From CAZOJJ01 sp964580105 (GTDB lineage Bacteria; Bacteroidota; Rhodothermia; Rhodothermales; Rubricoccaceae): a stretch of 8,883 nucleotides of DNA. Shown one piece after another: positions 1 through 6,906 of the stretch (position 1 is its first letter; each line of letters opens with the position of its first letter). The stretch spans positions 1 to 8,883 of the forward strand of contig CAZOJJ010000085.1 in NCBI GenBank assembly GCA_964580105.1. The letters run 5' to 3'. A program made the translations under genes and the position numbers. A model generated the notes under the pieces. It was not told the DNA's origin, searched no databases, and saw only the letters and a program-made list of their open reading frames with translations.

Positions 1-145
1 AACCCGTAATTGGGCGGCTGGCGGACGTGTTGCATTGCGTCCCCTGGCCATATAGTACGCAGCACTTCAACACCCGGCAAGTTAGAAATCCCATCGCTAC
101 CGTGTCTAGGGGGGTGCATGGCTTCCTCTCCAGCCCCACCCCGCC
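1..145. other. Region upstream of intI; expected attI side, no cassette seen
   Basis: This short gene-free stretch precedes the integron integrase. In known integrons the attI recombination site and first cassette lie here, reading away from intI, so on the minus strand and towards the left edge. I see only imperfect core-site (GTTRRRY) matches: GTTAGAA at 81-87 on the plus strand, GTTGAAG on the minus strand at 65-71, and an AAC at the very first bases that could be the cut-off end of a core site. A hairpin is possible at 23-42 (GGACG/CGTCC arms). No LexA box or strong ribosome-binding site is visible. The attI assignment is inference from position only. Confidence 0.3.
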
Positions 146-1174
146 ATGACGCATCCCGTCCGCCGGCCGTCTAACGCGCAGCCCCCGCGGCTCCTCGACC
201 GTGTCCGCACCGCCTGCCGCCTCCGGCACTACAGCTACCGCACCGAACAGACCTACGTCTACTGGACCCGGCGCTTCTGCCGCTTCCACCGCGACGCGGA
301 AGGCCGCCCGCGTCACCCCGAGACGATGGCCGAGCCCGAGGTCGCCGCCTTCCTCTCCCATCTCGCCGAGGCGGGGGGCGTCGCGGCGTCTACGCAGAAC
401 CAGGCCCTCCACGCGCTGTGCTTCCTCTACGAGGCCGTCCTCGGCGCGCCGCTCGACCGCGTCGGGGGCGTCGTGCGAGCCCGGCGGCCGAAGCGGCTCC
501 CCGTCGTGCTCACGCGTGCCGAGGTGGCGGCGCTGCTCGGCCGGCTGCAGGGGCGGCACCGCCTCATGGCCGCGGTACTCTACGGCTCGGGCCTCCGGCT
601 GCGCGAGTGCCTGCGACTGCGCGTGCAGGACCTCGACCTCGACTACGCCCGGCTCACCGTCCGCGACGGCAAGGGGGGCCGGGACCGCGTCACGGTGCTG
701 CCCGAGGCCCTCCACGCGCCCTTGCGGCGTCACCTCCGTGCCGAGCGGGCGCGGTACGAGCAGGAGCTCGACGAAGGCACGGCCGCCGTCAGCCTCCCCG
801 GCGCCCTCGCGCGGAAGTACCCGGGGGCAGCTACGGAGTGGCGGTGGCGCTACGTCTTCCCGTCGCAGCGCCTCGCCGCCGACCCCCGGAGCGGGCGGCT
901 CCTGCGGCACCACGCGAGCGAGAGCCCGCTCCAGAAGCGCATTCGAGCGGCGGCGCGGGCGGCGGGGATCGCGAAGCGGGTGAGTTCCCACGCGCTCCGC
1001 CACTCGTTCGCCACGCACCTCCTCGAAGGGGGGACCGACATCCGCACGGTCCAGGAGTTGCTCGGGCATAAGAGCGTGCGGACGACCCAGGTCTACACCC
1101 ACGTCCTCAACCGGGGCGGCCTCGGCGTCGTCAGCCCGCTCGACCGCCTCCTGACGGGAGGCGCTACACGTTGA
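146..1174 (+). CDS. intI: Integron integrase (IntI-type tyrosine recombinase)
   Basis: Site-specific tyrosine recombinase that inserts and excises gene cassettes by attI x attC recombination. The N-terminal SAM-like, core-binding part (about residues 15-105) has the IntI-style stretch LRHYSYRTEQTYVYW. The catalytic domain follows, with Arg151 in GSGLRLRE, Lys176 in the DGKGG hairpin, His282 and Arg285 in SHALRHSFATHLL, His308 in LGHKS and the nucleophile Tyr317 in VYTHV. What separates it from XerC/XerD is the extra IntI-specific segment at about 220-258 (ALARKYPG, then WRWRYVFPS, then DPRSG and RHH) and the end LNRGGLGVVSPLD. Its 342 aa match the usual IntI length, and all catalytic residues are present, so it looks intact. 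The ATG at 146 is the only start that keeps the full N-terminus. The gene overlaps the 3' end of ychF by 11 bp in convergent orientation. Its base composition resembles its neighbours, so the acquisition does not look recent. Confidence 0.93.
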   Translation: MTHPVRRPSNAQPPRLLDRVRTACRLRHYSYRTEQTYVYWTRRFCRFHRDAEGRPRHPETMAEPEVAAFLSHLAEAGGVAASTQNQALHALCFLYEAVLGAPLDRVGGVVRARRPKRLPVVLTRAEVAALLGRLQGRHRLMAAVLYGSGLRLRECLRLRVQDLDLDYARLTVRDGKGGRDRVTVLPEALHAPLRRHLRAERARYEQELDEGTAAVSLPGALARKYPGAATEWRWRYVFPSQRLAADPRSGRLLRHHASESPLQKRIRAAARAAGIAKRVSSHALRHSFATHLLEGGTDIRTVQELLGHKSVRTTQVYTHVLNRGGLGVVSPLDRLLTGGATR

Positions 1175-2258
1175 ACCGGAACAGCAGCACGTCGCCGTCC
1201 TGGACGACGTACTCCTTGCCCTCCGAGCGCATCGCGCCGGCCTCGCGGGCGGCGGCCTCGGTGCCGTAGCGGTCGTAGTCGGCGTACTTGATGGTCTCGG
1301 CGCGGATGAACCCCCGCTCGAAGTCGGTGTGGATGACGCCGGCGGCCTGCGGCGCCTTCGTGCCGCGCCGGATGGTCCACGCCCGCGCCTCCTTGGGCCC
1401 GACGGTGAAGTAGGTGATCAGCCCGAGGAGGTCGTAGGCCGCGCGGATGAGCCGGGCCAGGCCGCTCGCCTCCTCCCCCGCCGCCGCGAGGAACTCGGCG
1501 CGCTCCTCCGGCTCCAGCCCGGCCAGCTGCGCCTCGAACTCGGCCGAGATCACGACGACGGCCGCGTCCTCGCCCGCCGCGCGCTCGCGGACGCGCTCGA
1601 CGTACGCGTTGCCGTCCGGCAGGTCGCCCTCGCCCACGTTGGCGGCGTAGAGGACGGGCTTGGCCGAGAGCAGGAACAGCGCGCGGAGCCACGCGGCCTC
1701 GGCGTCCGAGGTGTCCATCGCGCGGGCGGGCTTTCCGTCGCCGAGGTGGGCCTCGAGGCGCTCCAGGAAGTCGGCCTCGGCACGGGCGTCCTTGTCGCCG
1801 ATCTTGACCTGCTTCTGGACGCGCTCCTTCCGCCTGGCGACGGCGTCGAGGTCCTTCAGCAGCAGCTCCGTGTCGATGGTCTCGATGTCGCGGATCGGGT
1901 CCACCGAGCCCTCGACGTGGACCACGTTCGCGTCGTCGAAGCAGCGGACGACGTGGACGATGGCGTCCACCTCGCGGATGTGGGCGAGGAACTGGTTGCC
2001 GAGCCCCTCCCCCTTCGACGCGCCCGCCACGAGCCCGGCGATGTCCACGAACTCGACCGTGGCCGGGACCGTCTGCGCGCTCCCGGCCAGGTCCGCGAGG
2101 CGGTCGAGGCGGGGGTCCGGCACGGCCACCACGCCCACGTTCGGCTCGATGGTGCAGAACGGGTAGTTCGCCGCCTCGGCGCCCGCCTCGGAGAGCGCGT
2201 TGAAGAGCGTGGACTTGCCCACGTTCGGGAGGCCGACGATGCCGACGCGGAGGGCCAT
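1164..2258 (-). CDS. ychF: Redox-regulated ATPase YchF (Obg-family, OLA1 homologue)
   Basis: A universal P-loop NTPase of the Obg/TRAFAC group that hydrolyses ATP rather than GTP. It binds ribosomes and is linked to translation and oxidative-stress control. The protein has 364 aa, the family's usual size of about 363. The Walker A/G1 loop is GLPNVGKST at residues 9-17, G3 is DIAG at 72-75, and the usual GTPase NKxD is replaced by NVGE at 207-210, which is the known reason for ATP preference. A helical coiled-coil insert follows G3 at about 120-190. The C-terminal TGS domain begins near residue 282 (LITYFTVGPKEARAW) and ends in the typical LLFRFNV. The ATG at 2258 gives the canonical N-terminus MALRVGIVGLPN; the frame stays open for 52 more codons upstream, but that sequence is arginine-rich and unlike the family. 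The often adjacent pth gene is absent. Confidence 0.97.
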   Translation of the reverse strand: MALRVGIVGLPNVGKSTLFNALSEAGAEAANYPFCTIEPNVGVVAVPDPRLDRLADLAGSAQTVPATVEFVDIAGLVAGASKGEGLGNQFLAHIREVDAIVHVVRCFDDANVVHVEGSVDPIRDIETIDTELLLKDLDAVARRKERVQKQVKIGDKDARAEADFLERLEAHLGDGKPARAMDTSDAEAAWLRALFLLSAKPVLYAANVGEGDLPDGNAYVERVRERAAGEDAAVVVISAEFEAQLAGLEPEERAEFLAAAGEEASGLARLIRAAYDLLGLITYFTVGPKEARAWTIRRGTKAPQAAGVIHTDFERGFIRAETIKYADYDRYGTEAAAREAGAMRSEGKEYVVQDGDVLLFRFNV

Positions 2259-2296
2259 GGGATCGGGGAATCGGGCGAGCAGGGAAGCGGAGGATC

Positions 2297-2304
2297 GGAG
2301 TCTA
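2297..2304 (-). promoter_or_regulatory. Weak -7-like element for ychF
   Basis: The minus strand reads TAGACTCC, a poor match to the Bacteroidota -7 consensus TAnnTTTG (3 of 6 fixed positions). It sits 38 bases before the ychF ATG, nearly the same distance as better elements before nusB and the 2413 gene. I saw no -33 element. It is listed only because of the shared spacing. Confidence 0.15.
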
Positions 2305-2365
2305 CCCCGCCGCTTCGGCCGGGGTCGCCTCGGGCGCGCGGAATCTGCGCGAAGAGCGGCCGGCG

Positions 2366-2373
2366 TAGATTGC
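2366..2373 (+). promoter_or_regulatory. Possible -7 promoter element for the 2413 gene
   Basis: The sequence is TAGATTGC, matching 4 of 6 fixed positions of the Bacteroidota -7 consensus TAnnTTTG. It ends 39 bases before the ATG at 2413, leaving room for a short leader. No convincing -33 TTTG is visible. It lies in the spacer (2259-2412) divergent from ychF. Confidence 0.25.
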
Positions 2374-2412
2374 CGGCCCTCGCCCGTCTCCCCCGTCGGC
2401 GCCGTCCGTGCC

Positions 2413-2898
2413 ATGCGCCTCGCCCTCTTCGTCCTGCTCCTCGCCGCCGTCGCGCCGCTGCGTGCGCAGGAGGCGCGCGTCCAGCTCGGCGCGGGGCTGC
2501 TGCCCGGGACGGGCGCCTTCGCCGGCTACGCCGCGCCGCGCCTGACGGTCTTCACCCAGGAGGCCGCCCTCTACGCCGACTACACGCCGCGCGTCGTGGG
2601 CGGGAGCGGGCGGCTCCTCGCCGCCGTCGGCGTGGGCGGCGGCGTGCGCGCCCTCCGCATCGCCGCGCTGGCGACCGGCCGCACGCCCGGCCCGCTCGAC
2701 CTCGACGCGGGCCTCCGGCTGGGGCCGAGCTTCTACTACGCCTTCTTCGAGCGGACGGCCGAGGAGGAGGCCCGCTCCTTCCGCGTCATGCTCGACGCCT
2801 TCGCGCGCGGCACGCTCGACCTCGGCGGGCGCGTGGTGTTCGTCGAGCTCGGCACCCAGGCGCCCGGCCTGCGCGGTGGGCTCTCGTTCGGGCTGTAG
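2413..2898 (+). CDS. Exported protein of unknown function, probable outer-membrane beta-barrel
   Basis: I do not recognise a family for this 161-aa protein. The N-terminus is a clear Sec signal peptide: Arg2, a hydrophobic stretch LALFVLLLAAVA, then PLRA with a likely cleavage before Gln19-Glu20. The mature part is rich in glycine and has alternating hydrophobic/polar segments typical of membrane beta strands: about 22-30, 42-60, 68-86, 96-111, 122-138 and 141-161, ending GGLSFGL. That suggests a small beta-barrel of the outer membrane, which is inference. The ATG at 2413 was chosen because it places the signal peptide at the N-terminus; the frame is open upstream but arginine-rich there. It diverges from ychF across a 154-bp spacer and converges on the phosphatase gene. 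No Lys/Arg-Cys lipobox is visible, so a lipoprotein is unlikely. Confidence 0.75.
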   Translation: MRLALFVLLLAAVAPLRAQEARVQLGAGLLPGTGAFAGYAAPRLTVFTQEAALYADYTPRVVGGSGRLLAAVGVGGGVRALRIAALATGRTPGPLDLDAGLRLGPSFYYAFFERTAEEEARSFRVMLDAFARGTLDLGGRVVFVELGTQAPGLRGGLSFGL

Positions 2899-2980
2899 GG
2901 TTCCGGGTCCGTGGTGCAGGGAGCCACCGTGGTGCAGGGAGCCACCGCCGAAGGGCGTTCCCGCACCGAGAACCCTGCAC
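2897..2980. terminator. Convergent gap with competing inverted repeats, probable bidirectional terminator
   Basis: The gap lies between two genes that read towards each other, so transcripts from both sides must end here. AGGGTTC at 2897-2903 pairs perfectly with GAACCCT at 2970-2976. Alternatively CCCTGCAC at 2973-2980 pairs with GTGCAGGG at 2914-2921 or at 2932-2939. These pairings exclude one another. There is no long U-tract on either strand, so termination by this structure is inferred from position and pairing. Confidence 0.4.
2911..2946. repeat. Perfect 18-bp tandem duplication
   Basis: Two identical copies of GTGGTGCAGGGAGCCACC lie side by side at 2911-2928 and 2929-2946. Each copy has GTGG and CCAC ends that could form a small 4-bp stem. 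A further match to its GTGCAGGG core lies on the opposite strand at 2973-2980. It looks like a recent slippage duplication in non-coding DNA. Confidence 0.9.
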
Positions 2981-3658
2981 TTACCCCTCGTACGGCACCG
3001 ACACGAACGTGCGGTCCGGCAGCCGCACGGCGGTGAGGTGCCCGAAGCCGGGCATGTGGTGGTAGACGGCCCCGGTGTCGATGTTGATCAGGCGCGGACG
3101 GTTGGTCGGCTCCGGCGTGGGGGTGTGGCCGCAGACGACGGGCTTCTCCCACGTTGCGAGGTCGGCGTCGAGGTGGGCGCGCGTCCAGAGGAGGACGCGG
3201 GGATCCGGCTGCGCGAGGTTGTCGGCGACGGAGCGGCGCGGGTCCAGCCCGGCGTGGACGAACACGAAGGCGGGCGTGTCGAGGACGAGCTCGGTGCGGC
3301 GGAGAAAGGCGACGTGGTCGTCCGGGAGGCGGGCGGCGCCGCCCTCCATGTAGGCCGCGAGCGTGGCGAGGCCGCCGTTGAGGCGCCACAGCTCGAAGGC
3401 GTCCGGCTGGCCGTCCACGTAGTCGAGGAGCATCTGGTCGTGGTTGCCGCGGAGGAAGGTGCAGCGGGGGCCGCACCCGGCCTCGGCGTCGGCCTCCAGC
3501 CGGATCAGGCGGCGGAGCACGCCCGGCGCGTCCGGCCCCCGGTCCACGTAGTCCCCGATGAAGACGAGGTGGTCCTCCGGCGTCGGCGCGATCCGCTCGA
3601 GGAGCCGGTCGAGCGTGGCGGCGCAGCCGTGGATGTCGCCGATGGCGTAGAGGGGCAT
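2981..3658 (-). CDS. Metallophosphoesterase, PPP-family serine/threonine (or ApaH-like) phosphatase
   Basis: A di-metal phosphatase of the calcineurin-like PPP group (bacterial PrpA/PrpB and ApaH relatives). It hydrolyses phosphomonoesters, either phosphoprotein or small nucleotide substrates; the sequence does not decide which. The signature blocks occur in order: GDIHG at residues 7-11, GDYVDRG at 35-41, RGNHD at 70-74, FVHAG at 133-137, CGHT at 176-179 and DTGAVY at 194-199. All expected metal and phosphate ligands (Asp8, His10, Asp36, Asn72, His73, His135, His178) are present. The 225 aa fit the short bacterial PPP form; there is no signal peptide or membrane segment, so it is cytoplasmic. 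It starts 19 bp after the nusB stop and is probably co-transcribed with it. An absent ApaH-type C-terminal extension makes a protein phosphatase or general hydrolase slightly more likely. Confidence 0.9.
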   Translation of the reverse strand: MPLYAIGDIHGCAATLDRLLERIAPTPEDHLVFIGDYVDRGPDAPGVLRRLIRLEADAEAGCGPRCTFLRGNHDQMLLDYVDGQPDAFELWRLNGGLATLAAYMEGGAARLPDDHVAFLRRTELVLDTPAFVFVHAGLDPRRSVADNLAQPDPRVLLWTRAHLDADLATWEKPVVCGHTPTPEPTNRPRLINIDTGAVYHHMPGFGHLTAVRLPDRTFVSVPYEG

Positions 3659-3677
3659 GCGGGGGGCGGCCGGCGCG

Positions 3678-4148
3678 CTAGGACTCCGAGGACGGGGACA
3701 TCCCGACGAGCCCCCGGCCCGACTTCTTCAGCCGGCCGGCCTCGCGGAGGTCCCGGAGGATCGCGTCCAGGACGCCGTTGACGAAGGCGCCGCTCTTCTC
3801 GGTCGAAAACGTCTTGGCCACTTCGAGCGCCTCGTTGAGCGTTACCTTCGGCGGAATGTCTTCAAAATACAGCAGCTCCGCCACGGCCATCCGGATCACG
3901 AGGCGGTCGGTGAGCGCCAGCCGCGCCAGCTCCCAGTTCTGCGCGTGCCGGTCGGTGAGGGCGTCGGCCTCCCCGCGCACGTCGAGCCCGCGCAGGAACA
4001 GCTTCTCGGCGAACCGGAGGTAGGTCGGCTCCTCGCCGAAGGCGGGGTGGATGAGCGTGGCGAGGACGTGCTCGGCCTCGTCGCCGCTGACCTCCTGGGC
4101 GTAGAGGGCCTGCAGCACGCGCTCGCGGACCTGGCGACGTTTGCTCAT
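3678..4148 (-). CDS. nusB: Transcription antitermination factor NusB
   Basis: A small all-helical RNA-binding protein that pairs with NusE (ribosomal protein S10) on boxA RNA, allowing RNA polymerase to read through rRNA operons. At 156 aa it has the family's size. The N-terminal helix carries the RRQVRERVLQALYAQEV signature (residues 4-20). The C-terminal half has NWELARLALTDRLVIRMAVAE (starting at 71), then IPPKVTLNEALEVAKTF (98-114) and STEKSGAFVNGVLDAI (115-130), the most conserved NusB block. A polar tail of about 20 residues follows and is not conserved. The ATG at 4148 gives the usual MSKRRQ-type start. It is the first gene of a leftward pair with the phosphatase and diverges from comEC. 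Confidence 0.97.
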   Translation of the reverse strand: MSKRRQVRERVLQALYAQEVSGDEAEHVLATLIHPAFGEEPTYLRFAEKLFLRGLDVRGEADALTDRHAQNWELARLALTDRLVIRMAVAELLYFEDIPPKVTLNEALEVAKTFSTEKSGAFVNGVLDAILRDLREAGRLKKSGRGLVGMSPSSES

Positions 4149-4185
4149 CGCGGAAAGAACGGGCGGAGGGAAGAGGGCAGGGCGT

Positions 4186-4193
4186 CCAAGATA
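4186..4193 (-). promoter_or_regulatory. Probable -7 promoter element for nusB
   Basis: The minus strand reads TATCTTGG, matching 5 of 6 fixed positions of the Bacteroidota -7 consensus TAnnTTTG. It lies 37 bases before the nusB ATG. A clear -33 TTTG was not found. It is the best promoter candidate in the window. Confidence 0.4.
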
Positions 4194-4254
4194 CGCGCGG
4201 CCCGGAAACGCCCAGGAGCGAAGACCGCGCGAAAGCCTGTGGCCACGACGGGGT

Positions 4255-4262
4255 TACACCCG
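4255..4262 (+). promoter_or_regulatory. Weak -7-like element for comEC
   Basis: The sequence TACACCCG matches only TA and the final G of TAnnTTTG. It is 38 bases before the ATG at 4301, the same spacing seen for the other -7 candidates, which mildly supports that start. On sequence alone it would not be called. Confidence 0.12.
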
Positions 4263-4300
4263 GGGCCGGCGGGGTGTCTATGTGGGGAGCCCGCGCCGCC

Positions 4301-6817
4301 ATGCCTCCCGCTCCCTTCCCTCCTCCCCTCCGCCCGTTCGCGCGCCCGATGCTGGTCGCGGCGCTGGCCTTCGGCGTGGGAATCGTGGCCTCGGCGCGGT
4401 GGCCGGGGCTCGGCCTCGGCGTCTGGGCGGGGGCGTTCGCCGTCGCCACGCTCGGCGCGGCCCTGGTGGCGCGGCGGACGCGCCGCCGGCTCGTCGCGCT
4501 GCGCGGGCTGCCCTACGCGCTGGCGGCGGGGCTGGCGCTCGTCGCCCTCGGCGGCGCCCGCATGGCGGCGTGGCAGGCGCTCCCGCCGGACCACGTCGCG
4601 CACGCGGCCGAACTCGCCGAGGCCCTCGGCGACGCGCGCGAGGACGCCGCGCTCACGCTCTGGGGCCGCGTCGTCCGCCCGCCCGAGGCGCGCCCCTCCG
4701 GCCTCCGCCTCGTCCTCGCCGTGGACTCGGCCGCACGGGGCGCGCGCTCCCGGCCCGTGCGGGGCCGCGTCCAGCTCCGCCTCGCCCCCTCGCGCTACGA
4801 CACCACGGCCGCCGTCTACCCCGCCTTCCACGACGGCGACCGCCTCCGCATCACCGGCCCGCTCCGGGCGCTCCCCCGCCGCCGCAACCCGGCCGACATG
4901 GACTACGGCGCCTACCTCCGAAACCAGGGCATCCACGCGACGATGGCCGTCTACGACCCCGCCGCCGTCGCCTTCCTCGGGCCGACCGGCAACCCGGTCA
5001 CGCAGGTCGTGAACGGGCTGCGCGCGCACGTCCAGCGCGCCCTCGGCCGGTTCGTCCGCACCGCCGAGGCGCACGCCGTCCTCCAGGCGCTCCTCCTCGC
5101 CGACCGCAGCGGGATCGACGAGGATACGCGGACGGACTTCGCCGAGACCGGCCTCACGCACCTCCTCGCCGTCTCGGGCCTTCACGTGCTGCTCGTGGGG
5201 CTGCTGCTCTACCGGCTCCTCAAGCCAATCCTCGGACGCCTCGGGTTCGGATGGAAGACGGTGGAGGTCTCGCGCGCCGTCGTCACGCTGGGGATCCTCT
5301 TCGGGTACCTGCTGGTGACGGGTGGGACGGTGTCGGTGCAGCGGGCCTTCGTAATGGCGGCGGTGTGGATTGCCGGGACGGCGTTCGAGCGGCCGAGCGA
5401 CGGGCTCAATACGCTCGGCGTGGCGGCCGTCGTGCTGCTGCTGCTCCGTCCGGCGGCCCTGTTCGACGTCGGCTTCCAGCTCTCGTTCGGGGCCGTCGGC
5501 GCGCTCGTGACGCTGACGCCGCTGCTGCGCGCGGCCGTCCCGGAAGGCTGGCACCGGCGTCGCGGTCTGGGCTGGACCCTCGGCATGACGAACGCCTCCA
5601 TCGCGGCGACGCTGGGAACGGCGCCGGCGCTGCTCTACCACTTCGGCCGGCTCCCCCTCGCCGGGCTCGCCCTGAACCTCGTGGCCATCCCCGCGACGGC
5701 CGTCGTGCTCTTCGGCGGGCTCGGATGCGTCGTCTTCGCCGGCTGGCTGCCGTGGGTGGCCGACGCCTTCGCCGGCCTCGCCGAGTTTGCCACGGCCGTC
5801 CTGCTGATGACCAGCCGCCTCGGCGCCGAGCACCTGGCATGGACCCTCCTGCGCGGCTACGTGCAGGACCCGTGGTTCGTGTCGGCCACCGCCGCCTTGC
5901 TCGCCGCCTTCGCACTCTGGCGACGACCGCGTGGGCGCTGGGGGCTGACCGGCGGGGCGATGGGCCTGTGCGCCGTCGGGCTCTGGGCCGGGATCGGCCG
6001 CGGCGACGCCCGGCCGCACCTCGACGTCGTCTTCCTCGACGTGGGCCAGGGGGACGCCACCGTTCTCGCGCTCCCGAGCGGCCGGCACGTCCTCGTAGAC
6101 GCCGGCCTGCGGGACCCCTACGCCGACGCCGGTCGGTGGACCGTCCTCCCGCACCTCCGGCGCTTCGGCATCGACCGCCTCGACGCCGTCGTGCTCACGC
6201 ACCCCCACGCGGACCACTTCGGCGGGCTCGTCACGGTGATGGAGGCGGTGCCCGTCGGCCGGATCGTCCACAACGGCCACCGGCCGGAGAGCCCGTTCTG
6301 GCTGAGCACGCTGGCTCTGGCCGACTCGCTCGGCATCCCCCAGCAGGTCGTTCGCACGGGCGATACGCTCGCCCTCGACCCGTCCGTCCGCCTCCGCATC
6401 CTCGCGCCGGAGCGCCCGCCGAGACCGTGGGAGGACAGCAACGACCACTCGGTCGTCCTCCGCGTCGAGTACGGCGCCACGGCGTTCCTCCTCACCGGCG
6501 ACGCCGAGGCGGGCGCAGAAGCGCAGTTGGTGGCGCGCTACGGTGACGCCCTCGCCAGCGACGTGGTGAAGGTGGGCCACCACGGCTCGCGCACGTCCTC
6601 AACGCCCGCCTTCGTCGAGGCCGCGGCCGACTCGTCCACCGCCTTTGCCGTCGTCTCCGTGGCGCGGCGCAACCGCTACGGGCTGCCGGACGAGGAACCG
6701 CTGGCCCGCTGGGCGGCGACGGGTGCGGCGGTGCTACAGACGGCCGACGAAGGTGCCGTCTGGCTCCGCTCGGACGGCCGGACGGTCCGCCGAGTGAACT
6801 GGCGAGGCGAGGACTGA
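4301..6817 (+). CDS. comEC: ComEC/Rec2 family DNA internalisation protein
   Basis: Inner-membrane channel that moves single-stranded DNA into the cytoplasm during natural transformation. At 838 aa it has the full three-part form. Hydrophobic helices and a soluble OB-like DUF4131 region fill residues 1-235. The multi-helix Competence domain spans about 240-540 and includes the hallmark THLLAVSGLHV near 286-296. A C-terminal metallo-beta-lactamase domain runs from about 573 to the end, with FLDVGQGD (578-585), the metal motif THPHADH (633-639), LLTGDAE and KVGHHGSRTSS (757-767). The nuclease-like ligands look intact. The ATG at 4301 is preferred because GGGGAG lies 11 bases upstream and a spacer of 38 bases to a -7-like element fits; an ATG at 4280 and a GTG at 4274 in the same frame are alternatives. 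It diverges from nusB and ends at the putative oriC. Confidence 0.95.
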   Translation: MPPAPFPPPLRPFARPMLVAALAFGVGIVASARWPGLGLGVWAGAFAVATLGAALVARRTRRRLVALRGLPYALAAGLALVALGGARMAAWQALPPDHVAHAAELAEALGDAREDAALTLWGRVVRPPEARPSGLRLVLAVDSAARGARSRPVRGRVQLRLAPSRYDTTAAVYPAFHDGDRLRITGPLRALPRRRNPADMDYGAYLRNQGIHATMAVYDPAAVAFLGPTGNPVTQVVNGLRAHVQRALGRFVRTAEAHAVLQALLLADRSGIDEDTRTDFAETGLTHLLAVSGLHVLLVGLLLYRLLKPILGRLGFGWKTVEVSRAVVTLGILFGYLLVTGGTVSVQRAFVMAAVWIAGTAFERPSDGLNTLGVAAVVLLLLRPAALFDVGFQLSFGAVGALVTLTPLLRAAVPEGWHRRRGLGWTLGMTNASIAATLGTAPALLYHFGRLPLAGLALNLVAIPATAVVLFGGLGCVVFAGWLPWVADAFAGLAEFATAVLLMTSRLGAEHLAWTLLRGYVQDPWFVSATAALLAAFALWRRPRGRWGLTGGAMGLCAVGLWAGIGRGDARPHLDVVFLDVGQGDATVLALPSGRHVLVDAGLRDPYADAGRWTVLPHLRRFGIDRLDAVVLTHPHADHFGGLVTVMEAVPVGRIVHNGHRPESPFWLSTLALADSLGIPQQVVRTGDTLALDPSVRLRILAPERPPRPWEDSNDHSVVLRVEYGATAFLLTGDAEAGAEAQLVARYGDALASDVVKVGHHGSRTSSTPAFVEAAADSSTAFAVVSVARRNRYGLPDEEPLARWAATGAAVLQTADEGAVWLRSDGRTVRRVNWRGED

Positions 6818-6906
6818 TCGTTGCCCATGCCTCCAACCCTCACCCTTCCGTCCCCCACCTCCCTCACTCCCTGGTAGAGCATGAGCGGCACGGAGGCAAC
6901 GTGATC
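6818..6906. other. Left flank of putative oriC, strongly pyrimidine-rich on the + strand
   Basis: Directly after the comEC stop, bases 6826-6875 contain about 30 C and 4 G by hand count, a marked strand asymmetry. GCCTCC at 6829-6834 and GGAGGC at 6892-6897 are complementary but far apart. No gene or classical U-tract terminator is visible. Confidence 0.4.

Noticed and set aside
1..145. A complete attC site between AAC at 1-3 and GTTAGAA at 81-87
   Set aside because: The inner L' and L'' arms are not convincingly complementary and the last base of the core does not match; the left arm is cut off by the window edge.
1..145. LexA box controlling intI (SOS control known in Proteobacteria)
   Set aside because: No CTG-N10-CAG or other recognisable LexA-type palindrome was seen.
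2259..2414. 52-codon N-terminal extension of ychF
   Set aside because: The extension is Arg/Pro-rich and absent from the family; the ATG at 2258 gives the canonical MALRVGIVGLPN start.
1329..3065. Long open frame on the + strand antisense to ychF
   Set aside because: It mirrors the codon bias of ychF in high-GC DNA, has low-complexity Asp/Val/Arg/Gly content and shows no family motif.
4145..6583. Long open frame on the - strand antisense to comEC
   Set aside because: It is a shadow of comEC: repetitive His/Arg/Glu/Asp-rich translation without a domain, while comEC has complete family motifs.
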